Assembly: GCF_013166655.1 (NCBI RefSeq)
Contig: NZ_JABKCA010000031.1
Coordinates: 1-54,502 of the forward strand
Length of the DNA: 54,502 nt
Source: Lentimicrobium sp. L6
Lineage (GTDB): Bacteria; Bacteroidota; Bacteroidia; Bacteroidales; UBA12170
Direction of reading: 5' to 3'
The notes under the pieces: generated by a model
Told to the model about the DNA's origin: nothing
The model's input: only the letters and a program-made list of their open reading frames with translations
Databases searched by the model: none
Part shown: piece by piece, positions 1 to 7,568 of the stretch
Position numbering within the stretch: position 1 is the first letter of the stretch
Layout of the letters: every line of letters begins with the position of its first letter
Translations under genes and position numbers: made by a program

Positions 1-2
1 TT

Positions 3-353
3 GGAATCGGAACAGAAAATGCTGGCACTCATAAATTAGCAGTAAACGGCTCCATAAATGCCAAAGAAATTCTAGTAACCGAAACAGTACCAAGTTCTGA
101 TTATGTATTTGAGGAAGATTACCCATTGATGCCATTAACAGAGCTAGAAAACTACGTAAACACCAAAAAGCATTTGCCAGAAGTAATGAGCGCCAATGAG
201 TTTGCCGAAAACGGATACAACCTTGGAGAAATGGATGATGTCTTATTAAGGAAGGTGGAGGAATTGACTCTTTATATTATCCAACAGCAAAAGGATATTG
301 CTCAACAGCAGAAGGAGATAGATAGTTTAAAAGAAAAGCTTGAAAACCAATAA
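3..353 (+). CDS. C-terminal part of a tail-fibre-like / surface protein (5' end outside window)
   Basis: The frame is open from the window edge, so only the last 116 residues are visible and the true start lies upstream. The fragment reads as a short beta-type segment (GIGTENAGTHKLAVNGSI), then a linker with SSDYVFEEDYPLMPLTELE and KHLPEV, then a Gln/Lys/Glu-rich coiled coil of about 35 residues at the end. This tail is common at the C terminus of Bacteroidota proteins annotated as tail-fibre-domain or hypothetical proteins, where it probably trimerises the chain. It is not by itself evidence of a prophage; no other phage genes are near. An internal TTG/ATG near 126-131 could be mistaken for a start but lies in the middle of the conserved region. 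Confidence 0.75.
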   Translation, partial: GIGTENAGTHKLAVNGSINAKEILVTETVPSSDYVFEEDYPLMPLTELENYVNTKKHLPEVMSANEFAENGYNLGEMDDVLLRKVEELTLYIIQQQKDIAQQQKEIDSLKEKLENQ

Positions 354-366
354 AAAGAAAAACGAT

Positions 367-825
367 ATGAAAAATATAATATTTGTGCTTGCCGCACTTT
401 TGATTGGACTTAGCTCTTGTAAAAAAGAAGAGGAAGTGGAACCACAAGTTAATAAGGATGATTTGCTTTGTAGGACATGGCAATTAGATAAAGAAATTAA
501 AAATGGAGTAGAAAACGAAACTATGTTTGATACCGACTATAAGTTTAATAAAGATGGTACAGCCACTGCCATAGTGTATTTTGCTCAACCATATACTTTT
601 AATATTGAATGGCGATGGATAGATAATAAGGAGAATATAGAGATTTATGTTATCAATTCGAAATCTCATATTCTAAAACAATTTGAAAACTTTTCCTTTC
701 CATATTTCAAATTAGTGAAGTTAGGATGGGATAAGGTGGAGATAAAAAAGCTTACTGCTCAGGAACTAGTATTTGAACAATTAATTGGAGAAGACCTCTA
801 CAGGATGGAATTCTCAGAAAAATAA
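367..825 (+). CDS. Small lipoprotein, lipocalin-like
   Basis: Encodes about 152 residues starting MKNIIFVLAALLIGLSSC, a clear lipoprotein signal with the lipobox Cys at residue 18. An upstream in-frame ATG at 340 lies inside the preceding gene and would add nine charged residues before the signal peptide, so 367 is preferred. After an acidic linker the body begins with a DLLCRTWQLDKE-type segment and a Trp-rich strand pattern (IEWRWIDNKENIEIY), as in Bacteroidota lipocalin-like lipoproteins. It is a diverged paralogue of the lipoprotein at 4330-4734 (ELLCQTWNID). No catalytic motif is visible and the role is unknown. It is followed six bases later by another lipoprotein gene. Confidence 0.8.
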   Translation: MKNIIFVLAALLIGLSSCKKEEEVEPQVNKDDLLCRTWQLDKEIKNGVENETMFDTDYKFNKDGTATAIVYFAQPYTFNIEWRWIDNKENIEIYVINSKSHILKQFENFSFPYFKLVKLGWDKVEIKKLTAQELVFEQLIGEDLYRMEFSEK

Positions 826-831
826 AACATA

Positions 832-1308
832 ATGAATAAATTGTATTTTAAACTTTTGATGTATTCTTTGGCATTATTAATACTTTCAATGTATTCATGC
901 GATAAAGAGGAGAACTTAATAGAATTAATCAAAGGAAGTTATAATATTAAGTATGCTAGTGTTGGTGGTGAGGATTTGACAGGATATTTAATTAATGACT
1001 CTGTGAGTTTAACAAATTTAGTTGTTGGTCAAGATGGAGGTAGTTACTTGTTTTACATGTATTTCCAATCTTATGATCGTCACTTTGTTTATTCATCGAG
1101 GTATTCATTTTTAAATGATGAAAAGTTATCAATAACAAACACAACTTCAGAAAGTGGTATGCCTATGATTATTTACGAAAACATTGCTTTTCTTCCTTTT
1201 TCTAAGCAAGAAAAAATTGTTTTTAACCTTGAAAAACTAACTGAAAATCAATTGGTTTTAAATACTTTTTATTCTGGCAAAACATATAGATATGAATTTG
1301 AAGAATAA
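832..1308 (+). CDS. Hypothetical lipoprotein
   Basis: A 158-residue protein with a lipoprotein signal peptide (MNKLYFKLLMYSLALLIL then SMYSC, lipobox Cys at about residue 23) followed by acidic DKEEN. The rest is predicted beta-rich, with alternating hydrophobic residues and Tyr/Phe/Ser-rich strands, similar in size and layout to the preceding lipocalin-like lipoprotein but without a recognisable family motif. Its 3' end overlaps the start of the next gene by 17 bases in another frame, indicating translational coupling. Function unknown. Confidence 0.75.
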   Translation: MNKLYFKLLMYSLALLILSMYSCDKEENLIELIKGSYNIKYASVGGEDLTGYLINDSVSLTNLVVGQDGGSYLFYMYFQSYDRHFVYSSRYSFLNDEKLSITNTTSESGMPMIIYENIAFLPFSKQEKIVFNLEKLTENQLVLNTFYSGKTYRYEFEE

Positions 1309-3523
1309 ACTTATTATATTTTTTACTCTAGTTTTTTCAATGCAATCTTTTACTCAAAATAATTTTAATACCTCTATGGCTTCTGAATTGCATGAGAAAT
1401 ATTGGTTCTATAGAGAGCGATTAAAATATTTTGTCTTACCTGGTGAAGGTCCTGGTAACAGTGTTGTATTTGGTTCAAGAAACCATTGGGAAAGTGAAAA
1501 AGTTAGTGTTGGAGACCAAACAATTAAATTAGGTTGGTATTTATCTGTACTTGCGACAGAATATAAGCTATTAGGGAATCAGTCTTTAGAAAGGGATCAG
1601 ACTTTGACAGAATTGTATTATGCAATAAAAGCTTTTGAAAGATTGGACTTATGCGAAACATATGATCCATGGTTTAAAAATGTGGCTTATAAAGATGGTT
1701 TTTTTATGAGGTGTGATATTCAGTTGGTTAACGGAGAAGCAGAACCTGATTATAATCATTTAAACTTTGGTATGAATCAAGAAGACGATTTTAAAAGTAG
1801 GCCACCTGGTTTGCCTGCATATATTAGTGATGTTCATTTTGATGGAAATACTTCTCAACATAAGAAGGCTGAAGCAATGAGTCAAGATCAAGCTGCTGTA
1901 ATGATTATGGGATTTGGTATGGTAATCAAGTGTATGCCTTGGGGCGATATTACTTTTAATAACACATTGACAGGTGAAGAGAACTTTCCATATAATTTTG
2001 TACAGAATGCCATAACAAATGTGAATAATATTGGTGACTATATTGGCAATGTTGATTTAAGCAATGGTCCTGCGTATTTTAGTTTTGATGATATGGATGA
2101 AGAAGAGGGGATATATTGGGAGATATTATTTAATAGAATTCTTCCAAACCCATTGCCAGCTGTTGATGTGGCGAGTTATTGGACTATTTTTGATCCTAAT
2201 CAAGAATTAGTAAACAGAGGCCCATGGGTATATTTTTTTAGATGGGGTTTCAGTGAAGCGATTAGGAAGTTAACGGGTCATACTATTCCAACCTCATTTC
2301 TAAATGATTGCACGAATGGTGACGGTAGTGAGCTATGGTGGGGATTTTCAATGTTTGCTCCAGCTGGTAATCACTACAACAGAGTGAATGCTTCTACATT
2401 AGCAGCTATTGCAAATTCATGGGATCAAGCATTTACTAATACAGATGGAAGAATTAATGACCTGCTAAATAATGAAAATCATCAATATTTGTATTTATTA
2501 GCCTATATCCTGTTTCAGGGTCCAGATGATGATGCAAATACTGAATATATAAATGATGGAACTGGGTTGTCAGGAAGTTTTAATGGAGAAGAAAATTCGG
2601 AAGCTGTTATACATGAAATGTTAGAAACAGCTCCTTGGTGTGGGCCTTATCAATTTAAGCCTGAGGGAGGAGATGATTATATCCATTTTGATTTCTGTGA
2701 TTGTGAAATATATAGAAGGGCTGGGAATGGATGGGCTTCTGGTAATAGGTTTAGAAGTTATGTATCAGAACAGTATGGTGAGGATTGGATTGAGCAAGGT
2801 AGGGGTAGCTCACCTGGTTTAGACTATATGCTTTTATATAATCTATTCCATTACTATCTCAATTGGTGGTATGGTTGGGATTATGGATATATTCCATATA
2901 GAAATATGTTAAACTCTGTTTCTTCACAAGATTATCCATATCAGGAAGATGGAGTCACATATGGAAATGTTAATAACCCGGCAAATCTCCGAGCCTTTCA
3001 TTCATTTACGGATAATGGAGTTGTGAGTTCAAATGGTGATTTAAACCTGGTGGCAGGGGAGATGATTAAGTTAACTCCTGGTTTTCATGTTGTTCCGGGT
3101 GGGCGTTTCTCAGCTAAAATAGAAGAATTCGATTGTTGGGATAAGGCTCAAAATAGCAAATCAACCCAGTTTGCCGATAATAATTATATTCAATATGAAT
3201 GGGAAGACCTACCGGATAACTCAAGTTTTACTTCATCAAATGAGGAGGCTAAAAATATTGACAAAAGCAGTATCGTTGATAGTGAAAATGTTTTTGTAGT
3301 TATCCCTAATCCAGCTAATAATCAATTGCATTTTGAGTTTAGTAATCGTTCAGGTTTATCCTATCAGATCACAATTAGAGATGCATATGGTAAAACAGCC
3401 CAAATAGAACCCAATTATCATTCAGGAACTACTATAGATATCTCTGCCCTAAGCAATGGACTATATATTGCAGAGGTAGTAATAGATAATCAAGTTTATC
3501 AGGAAAAGTTTGTAGTGTTATAA
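1292..3523 (+). CDS. Large secreted protein with 3-coathanger-type and T9SS sorting domains
   Basis: A 743-residue exported protein. Residues 1-21 are a signal peptide ending near SFTQ. The large middle (about 30-560) is rich in Trp, Tyr and Asn and contains helical segments such as IKLGWYLSVLATEYKLLG and LYYAIKAFERLD, suggestive of an alpha/alpha-toroid carbohydrate-active fold, but I recognise no catalytic motif and do not assign a function. Around residues 570-610, the segment with GEMIKLTPGFHVVPGG matches the 3-coathanger stack module common in Bacteroidota secreted proteins. The last ~75 residues (VVIPNPANNQLHFEF to the C terminus) form a type A T9SS sorting domain, so it is predicted to be surface-attached or released. 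A strong terminator follows at 3543. Confidence 0.85.
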   Translation: MNLKNKLIIFFTLVFSMQSFTQNNFNTSMASELHEKYWFYRERLKYFVLPGEGPGNSVVFGSRNHWESEKVSVGDQTIKLGWYLSVLATEYKLLGNQSLERDQTLTELYYAIKAFERLDLCETYDPWFKNVAYKDGFFMRCDIQLVNGEAEPDYNHLNFGMNQEDDFKSRPPGLPAYISDVHFDGNTSQHKKAEAMSQDQAAVMIMGFGMVIKCMPWGDITFNNTLTGEENFPYNFVQNAITNVNNIGDYIGNVDLSNGPAYFSFDDMDEEEGIYWEILFNRILPNPLPAVDVASYWTIFDPNQELVNRGPWVYFFRWGFSEAIRKLTGHTIPTSFLNDCTNGDGSELWWGFSMFAPAGNHYNRVNASTLAAIANSWDQAFTNTDGRINDLLNNENHQYLYLLAYILFQGPDDDANTEYINDGTGLSGSFNGEENSEAVIHEMLETAPWCGPYQFKPEGGDDYIHFDFCDCEIYRRAGNGWASGNRFRSYVSEQYGEDWIEQGRGSSPGLDYMLLYNLFHYYLNWWYGWDYGYIPYRNMLNSVSSQDYPYQEDGVTYGNVNNPANLRAFHSFTDNGVVSSNGDLNLVAGEMIKLTPGFHVVPGGRFSAKIEEFDCWDKAQNSKSTQFADNNYIQYEWEDLPDNSSFTSSNEEAKNIDKSSIVDSENVFVVIPNPANNQLHFEFSNRSGLSYQITIRDAYGKTAQIEPNYHSGTTIDISALSNGLYIAEVVIDNQVYQEKFVVL

Positions 3524-3542
3524 TCAATAAATAATCATTTAT

Positions 3543-3574
3543 AAAAACCGTTTCATTTGTTCGAAACGGTTTTT
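3543..3574 (+). terminator. Intrinsic terminator after the secreted protein gene
   Basis: A perfect 12-bp inverted repeat (AAAAACCGTTTC / GAAACGGTTTTT) separated by 8 bases, with a run of T on the descending arm. It lies 20 bases past the stop codon of the 743-aa secreted protein and ends the lipoprotein/secreted-protein operon. The A-rich left arm means it may also work on the opposite strand. Confidence 0.9.
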
Positions 3575-3649
3575 ATTATATAGAAGCATTTGATAATAAT
3601 GGCATAGCATTTCGAGAAAAATTTATTGTAAAGCACTAAAAACTAAAAT

Positions 3650-4252
3650 ATGAAAAAAGCGTTTTTTTATCTCTCATTAATTCTATTGGTTTTAATAATC
3701 AGTTCTTGTAATGACTGTAAGGAACCTGATTGTCCTAAATTAACAGCTGAAGAGTCATCTTGGTTTCCATATAATGAATATGACTCCTTGCTTTTTAAAC
3801 ATACTGCATCTGATTCAATAATACTTGTCCGATTAAGTAATTACGGTAATAGTTCAAACCTTTATACTCCAACAAATGGAGATGAATGCAATAAGTACTG
3901 TCGAGCGAGCATGGGCATATATTCGCGTTATTATATTGACCAAATAGAAATATTTAGTGGTGATTTTGTTATTAGTAGAGTAAAAGAAGGTTTCTATGTT
4001 GTTATTTCTCCTTCAACTAGTATTGATGTAAGTCGTCCTGAAGCGAATAGTTACTTCGATTTGAGGTATGCCATAAAATTAGACAGCATAAACATTAATG
4101 GTAACTTGCTTGAAGATGTCTATCATTATACCTGCAAACCACAGCAAGAGGAGTTGGCAGAGACTTATGTAAAAAAAGGCATGGGCTTGGTAAAAATAGT
4201 TTTAAGAGATGGACAGGAATTTGAGTTAGTGGAGCATATAAAAGCGGATTAA
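3650..4252 (+). CDS. Hypothetical Cys-containing lipoprotein
   Basis: A 200-residue lipoprotein: MKKAFFYLSLILLVLII then SSC, lipobox Cys at about residue 20, followed by NDCKEPDCPK so two more Cys sit close to the lipid anchor. Further Cys occur at GDECNKYC and in YTCKPQQ, so disulfides are likely. The body is mixed beta with no motif I recognise. It stands alone between two terminator-like regions. Function unknown. Confidence 0.75.
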   Translation: MKKAFFYLSLILLVLIISSCNDCKEPDCPKLTAEESSWFPYNEYDSLLFKHTASDSIILVRLSNYGNSSNLYTPTNGDECNKYCRASMGIYSRYYIDQIEIFSGDFVISRVKEGFYVVISPSTSIDVSRPEANSYFDLRYAIKLDSININGNLLEDVYHYTCKPQQEELAETYVKKGMGLVKIVLRDGQEFELVEHIKAD

Positions 4253-4329
4253 ATAATTAATAGTCAGGGCGCGAATGAATTATATTTTGTGAAATATTCG
4301 CAACCTGACTTCATTTTATCAAAAACAAA

Positions 4330-4734
4330 ATGAAAAAATCAATTTTAACATTATTCATTTTTGCAGTGCTTTTTTCGGCCTGTAAAAAAGACGAGGAAGA
4401 AGAGCCAACACCTCCTACAAAAGAAGAATTACTATGCCAAACATGGAATATTGACACCTATTACTTAAATGGCCATGGCTATGCCTATCTCACCTGGCAA
4501 TATGTATGGAAATTTAAAACCGATGGTAGCATAGAGTGGCGTAAAATAGAAAATGGTGAGCTTTACAAAACCACCACTTGGGCTTGGGCAGAAAACCAAA
4601 CAGCATTGGATATCACGGTACCCGATTGGAATGACAAAACAGCCCGCACCACAATTAAAAAGCTAACAGAAACCGAAATGATACTAGAACCCGGGGAAAC
4701 TGATATTGTTTTGGAAATGACTTTTTCCAGGTAG
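4330..4734 (+). CDS. Small lipoprotein, lipocalin-like
   Basis: A 134-residue lipoprotein with signal MKKSILTLFIFAVLFSAC (lipobox Cys 18) and an acidic linker KKDEEEEPTPP. The mature part has the pattern ELLCQTWNIDTYYLNG, VWKFKTDGSIEWRK and a final LEMTFSR, all typical of the lipocalin-like beta-barrel lipoproteins of Bacteroidota. It is related to the gene at 367-825. The last seven codons (LEMTFSR) are repeated about 1.1 kb downstream at 5819-5842 as a relic, so this 3' end was once duplicated. No ligand can be inferred. Confidence 0.8.
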   Translation: MKKSILTLFIFAVLFSACKKDEEEEPTPPTKEELLCQTWNIDTYYLNGHGYAYLTWQYVWKFKTDGSIEWRKIENGELYKTTTWAWAENQTALDITVPDWNDKTARTTIKKLTETEMILEPGETDIVLEMTFSR

Positions 4735-4737
4735 ATT

Positions 4738-4822
4738 ATCTCGTTTGGAAAGTTCTGCTGAGGGTAGCCTTAGTATGTTTTCTGAGTGGATATAATACTC
4801 AAAACAATTTGTTACTATCGTG
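4738..4822 (+). repeat. Direct repeat copy 1 left of the toxin-antitoxin genes
   Basis: About 85 bases that align with 5554-5638 at roughly 75-80% by eye. Shared blocks include GGAAAGTTCTGCTGAG, TAGCCT, AGTATGTTTTC, GAGTG and CTCAAAAC. It starts immediately after the stop codon of the lipocalin-like lipoprotein. In copy 2 the core is an imperfect palindrome; in this copy the outer arm has decayed. Confidence 0.7.
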
Positions 4823-4849
4823 GTTAGTAAAAATATAACACACAAAAAG

Positions 4850-4880
4850 TTTACATAAGACGAAACATTGTGTATCTTTG
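4850..4880 (+). promoter_or_regulatory. Bacteroidota-type promoter of the higBA pair
   Basis: A -33-like TTTA (4850-4853) is separated by 19 bases from TATCTTTG (4873-4880), matching the Bacteroidota TTTG-N19-TAnnTTTG promoter with one deviation. Transcription should start near 4886, about 20 bases before the ATG at 4906, which argues against the alternative GTG start at 4870 that lies inside this promoter. Confidence 0.65.
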
Positions 4881-4905
4881 TAGTCTATTTTTCTTTCAAG
4901 ACAAT

Positions 4906-5247
4906 ATGGTAAAACGATTTGAAACAAAATTACTAGAGGAAGCTTTTGAATTTATTAAATCGCAAAATCTTAAAACCAGAAACAAGATATTACAGAATAT
5001 AAGAAGAGCAGAACAACAATCTGATCCAAAATTCTTTAAGAAACTTACTGACGAGATTTGGGAGTTTAGAACCTTGTATTCTGGGGTTCAATATCGGCTT
5101 CTAGCATTTTGGGATAAAGATGATAAAACGGAAACGCTAGTTTTTGCAACTCATGGAATTGTAAAGAAAAAGAGCAAAGTCGAAAAAAAGGAAATTGATA
5201 AGGCAAATAAAATTAGAAGCGAATATTTTAAAAATACGGAGAGATGA
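4906..5247 (+). CDS. higB: HigB/RelE-superfamily toxin (phage Gp49-like)
   Basis: About 113 residues from the ATG at 4906; a GTG at 4870 would add 12 residues but falls in the promoter. The sequence fits the HigB/Gp49-like family of ribosome-dependent mRNA interferases: an N-terminal helix (FETKLLEEAFEFIKS), central KKLTDEIWEFRTLY with YRLLAFWD strands, and the late motif LVFATHGIVKKKSKV followed by a Lys-rich C-terminal helix. In this family the basic and His/Lys residues near the C terminus act in RNA cleavage. It comes first, toxin before antitoxin, as in hig loci, and its stop overlaps the antitoxin start in an ATGA. The module is flanked by direct repeats, which suggests mobility. Confidence 0.88.
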   Translation: MVKRFETKLLEEAFEFIKSQNLKTRNKILQNIRRAEQQSDPKFFKKLTDEIWEFRTLYSGVQYRLLAFWDKDDKTETLVFATHGIVKKKSKVEKKEIDKANKIRSEYFKNTER

Positions 5248-5531
5248 AAAGTTACACTTTAGACCAGGCAGAAGACCTTTTAATTGGGAAAAAGGGGACT
5301 GTAGAACGAGATGAATATGAATTTGAGTTAAAGCTTGAATTGATTGGGGATATGATTAAAATTGCCAGAAAGAAAAGGAATCTAACTCAAGAGCAATTAG
5401 GAGAATTAGTAGGAGTAAAAAAAGCACAAATCTCCAGGCTTGAAAATAGTACAGGAAATGTAACTCTTGAAACAGTAATGAGAGTTTTTAATGCTTTAGG
5501 AGCAAAACTGAATTTGAACCTTCAGATATAG
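5244..5531 (+). CDS. higA: HigA-type antitoxin, XRE-family HTH protein
   Basis: A 95-residue protein with a Cro/C1-type helix-turn-helix at about residues 34-90 (IKIARKKRNLTQEQLGELVG, then KKAQISRLENSTGNVTLETV). The N-terminal ~30 acidic residues probably wrap the toxin. It overlaps the toxin gene by 4 bases (ATGA), so the two are coupled and expected to be co-repressed at the promoter at 4850-4880. Partner order and sizes match higBA systems. No terminator is visible directly after it. Confidence 0.88.
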   Translation: MKSYTLDQAEDLLIGKKGTVERDEYEFELKLELIGDMIKIARKKRNLTQEQLGELVGVKKAQISRLENSTGNVTLETVMRVFNALGAKLNLNLQI

Positions 5532-5553
5532 AGATTCACCTTTATTAGTAAAC

Positions 5554-5638
5554 TAGCTCGCTCGGAAAGTTCTGCTGAGCCTAGCCTCAGTATGTTTTCC
5601 GAGTGTGTAAGTTTCTCAAAACTATTTTGTTATCTTTG
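5554..5638 (+). repeat. Direct repeat copy 2 right of the toxin-antitoxin genes
   Basis: Second copy of the ~85-base repeat. The core is an imperfect palindrome: CTCGGAAA (5560-5567) pairs with TTTCCGAG further right, and inside it CTGAG pairs with CTCAG around CCTAGC. The right end carries TATCTTTG, a -7-like promoter element not followed by a gene. Copy 1 and copy 2 bracket higBA exactly. Confidence 0.7.
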
Positions 5639-5818
5639 TTTAGCTCAGCTAGAAATCCGATAACTATCGGATGCTGAATGGCCTATTGTATTGGATATAA
5701 TAATGGAAATACTTGAATTAAAAACATATGCTTAAGATACAGAAATACAGTATTGTAGGGCGCATGGAAAGCGTTTCTGCGCTAGCGGGTACTGGAGCCC
5801 GGCGACTCTGATCATCAG

Positions 5819-5842
5819 CTTGAAATGACTTTTTCGAGGTAA
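5819..5842 (+). pseudogene. Relic of a lipocalin-like lipoprotein 3' end
   Basis: Eight codons reading LEMTFSR and stop, the same seven residues that end the lipoprotein at 4330-4734, with nucleotide differences only at third positions and in the stop. The sequence just before it does not encode the rest of the protein. I infer a truncated duplicate; because it is short, chance or convergent similarity cannot be excluded. Confidence 0.4.
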
Positions 5843-5861
5843 ATGAAAACCAAATAACAAG

Positions 5862-5898
5862 ATAAAAGCCGTTTCAAATGAATTGAAACGGCTTTTAT
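5862..5898. terminator. Bidirectional terminator
   Basis: A perfect 16-bp stem (ATAAAAGCCGTTTCAA / TTGAAACGGCTTTTAT) with a 5-base loop. It lies between the relic on the plus strand and the stop codon of the minus-strand TPR gene at 5916, with A/T-rich arms on both sides, so it can end transcription from either direction. Confidence 0.9.
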
Positions 5899-5915
5899 TA
5901 TATTTTAATCTGCGA

Positions 5916-6878
5916 TTAATTACACTTCAAAACTTCTTTAACTTGAAATTCGGCAGCTTTAACATTTGGGCCACCAGTAACTTTTTTATAAGAAGTACAT
6001 GCATTGGCAGCATCGCCTTTTCCTTCGTAAGCTTTACCAAGCTCAAAATTAACGCTGTTTCCATCTACACCTTCTGTAGCTAGAGCTTGAGTGGCAGCTT
6101 TAATGGCATCGTCAAATTTACTTTGCTTGTTATAGGCTAAAGCTAACATATAATAAGTGTTTGCAGAGCCTGTACCATAAGTGTTGGCTTTGTTTAAATA
6201 ATCAATAGCTTGCTGTGTATGCTCAATTTGTAATTCTTTAGCAGCATTGGCTTCTAACATGTTTTGAGCTGCTGACTTGGCTTTATTTACTGTTTTTTCA
6301 GCTTTAGGATTTCCAGCTCCATTTTTAACTGCATTATCGAAACTTTCAACTGCAGCATCAATATCGTCTTTTTCTTTATAAGCAAGTCCCATACCGTAAT
6401 AAGCATTTACACAATCGGCTTTAGATCCTAAAGCTTTTTCGAAAATCACTAAAGACTCGTCGTACTTTTTGTCACCAACTAGGGATAAACCTTGACTGGC
6501 ATATACCTTAGGGATAAAGTTTTTAGCTTTTCCAGCTGTTTTTGTATCTTTAGATACTGCAGCAGCTTCAATGGCTTTATTGAACTCAGCAACAGAAGCG
6601 TCAAATTTCTTTTTCTTATAAAGAATTTGGGCATTATAATAATATGCTTTTGTTAGCTGTTTTTCTACATTAGCTTGCAGATCAGCAGCGTCAGCACCAA
6701 TCATATTACATTCGTCTAAACTTGATTCGTAAAATCCAACAGCACCAGCAAAATTCTTAGCTTTAATGGCTTCGTTACCATTATTAAAAGCTTCTCCTGC
6801 AGCGTTCATATCTTGAGCATAATTAAAGCTCACCAATCCAACAAATAATAAAATCAGTACTTTTTTTAGGTTTTTCAT
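5916..6878 (-). CDS. Exported TPR-repeat protein
   Basis: A 320-residue protein with a cleavable signal peptide (MKNLKKVLILLFVGLVSFNYAQ). The mature protein is built of tetratricopeptide-like helix pairs across about residues 25-310; recognisable TPR signatures include NAYYGMGLAYKEKDDIDAAVESFDNAV and TYYMLALAYNKQSKFDDAIKAA. TPR proteins act as scaffolds, and in Bacteroidota similar periplasmic ones accompany envelope or gliding/T9SS machinery, but no partner is encoded next to it. It is transcribed alone, with a TATATTTG -7 element just upstream and a strong terminator downstream. Confidence 0.85.
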   Translation of the reverse strand: MKNLKKVLILLFVGLVSFNYAQDMNAAGEAFNNGNEAIKAKNFAGAVGFYESSLDECNMIGADAADLQANVEKQLTKAYYYNAQILYKKKKFDASVAEFNKAIEAAAVSKDTKTAGKAKNFIPKVYASQGLSLVGDKKYDESLVIFEKALGSKADCVNAYYGMGLAYKEKDDIDAAVESFDNAVKNGAGNPKAEKTVNKAKSAAQNMLEANAAKELQIEHTQQAIDYLNKANTYGTGSANTYYMLALAYNKQSKFDDAIKAATQALATEGVDGNSVNFELGKAYEGKGDAANACTSYKKVTGGPNVKAAEFQVKEVLKCN

Positions 6879-6921
6879 AGTTTTCTCTTCTATTTTATTT
6901 CAATTTCATTTTAATGAGTGG

Positions 6922-6929
6922 CAAATATA
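6922..6929 (-). promoter_or_regulatory. -7 promoter element of the TPR gene
   Basis: On the minus strand this reads TATATTTG, a perfect TAnnTTTG element, 43 bases upstream of the TPR protein start. No clear TTTG -33 element is seen at the expected distance. Confidence 0.45.
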
Positions 6930-7148
6930 AAAAAATACAGGAAAAATCGGGTCCACTTAACATTTTTTGGTATTCAATGAAAAAGTCATGCCAAAAGTAA
7001 AATCACTTTAGTAGTCTAAATATCAGTATGAAATACGCTGGTTATTTTTGGTGCTAATAGTGGAGATGGTTAATGTTTTCTGTTGTTGTTTTATAGTAAA
7101 TGGATTCTCTTTAAAAACAAAATATTATCTTTATCAAAAATTAAAACT

Positions 7149-7517
7149 ATGCATGGAAAAAGATTTTTAATAGCAACAGCCATAGGTGCGTTGGCAGGTG
7201 CGTTTTGCGCTTATGGAACAAAAATGTCTTCAGATGCTGGAGAATTAGGCTTTGTAGCTACTACTGGCATTATCGGCTCTGTATTTTATAACAGATTGCT
7301 CATTGGTATGTTTATTGGTTTTATGGGGAACTGTAGACCACATCCTGTAATTAGAGGTGCTATTGCTGGTATCATTGTTAGTATGGGATTAGGTATCACT
7401 CCTTTGTTAGATGGTAAGCCCATGGGTGCTGTTATTCTAGTGGGTGCAGGAATGGTGATTGGAATTATTATAGATGTAGTTGCCACATGGCTGAGCAAGG
7501 AAAAAGCTGTAAAATAA
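7149..7517 (+). CDS. Small multi-spanning membrane protein
   Basis: About 122 residues from the ATG at 7149; an in-frame TTG at 7083 would add 22 residues of non-membrane character and is less likely. Four hydrophobic Gly/Ala/Ile-rich stretches are visible: ATAIGALAGAFCAYGT, IGMFIGFMGN, GAIAGIIVSMGLGI and GAVILVGAGMVIGIIIDVVA. The Gly-zipper-like spacing suggests tight helix packing. No family recognised and no operon partner. It ends convergently with the next gene. Confidence 0.7.
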   Translation: MHGKRFLIATAIGALAGAFCAYGTKMSSDAGELGFVATTGIIGSVFYNRLLIGMFIGFMGNCRPHPVIRGAIAGIIVSMGLGITPLLDGKPMGAVILVGAGMVIGIIIDVVATWLSKEKAVK

Positions 7518-7526
7518 TTATTTTTA

Positions 7527-7568
7527 AAGCTTCCAACTTCGAGCTTCGCGCTTCAAGCTTCAAGCTTC
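7527..7568 (+). repeat. Six-unit heptamer tandem repeat
   Basis: Six consecutive 7-base units in exact register: AAGCTTC, CAACTTC, GAGCTTC, GCGCTTC, AAGCTTC, AAGCTTC. The array lies in the 35-base gap between two convergent genes and runs into the last codons of the minus-strand gene, whose C terminus (KLEA and stop) it encodes. Confidence 0.8.

Larger units (their letters stand above)
5532..5915. other. Gene-free interval with repeat, hairpins and a gene relic
   Basis: 384 bases without a credible gene. It holds repeat copy 2, a perfect 8-bp hairpin (ATCCGATA / TATCGGAT, 5655-5672), an unusually GC-rich stretch at about 5757-5815 with hairpin GCGCA...TGCGC enclosing GAAA-GCG-TTTC, and at 5819-5842 the in-frame codons LEMTFSR plus stop, identical in protein to the end of the lipoprotein at 4330-4734. 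The interval looks like remnants of duplication or insertion around the toxin-antitoxin pair. Confidence 0.6.

Noticed and set aside
3-353. Prophage
   Set aside because: Only a tail-fibre-like C terminus is present; no integrase, capsid or lysis gene nearby.
277-483. 68-codon minus-strand open frame
   Set aside because: Antisense to the well-supported lipoprotein gene at 367-825 and without a family or ribosome site.
4870-4905. GTG start giving a 12-residue longer HigB
   Set aside because: The GTG lies in the TATCTTTG promoter element; the added residues are hydrophobic and not family-like.
5560-5607. Integron attC site
   Set aside because: The repeat has a partial palindrome, but no GTTRRRY/RYYYAAC pair and no integrase gene is in the window.
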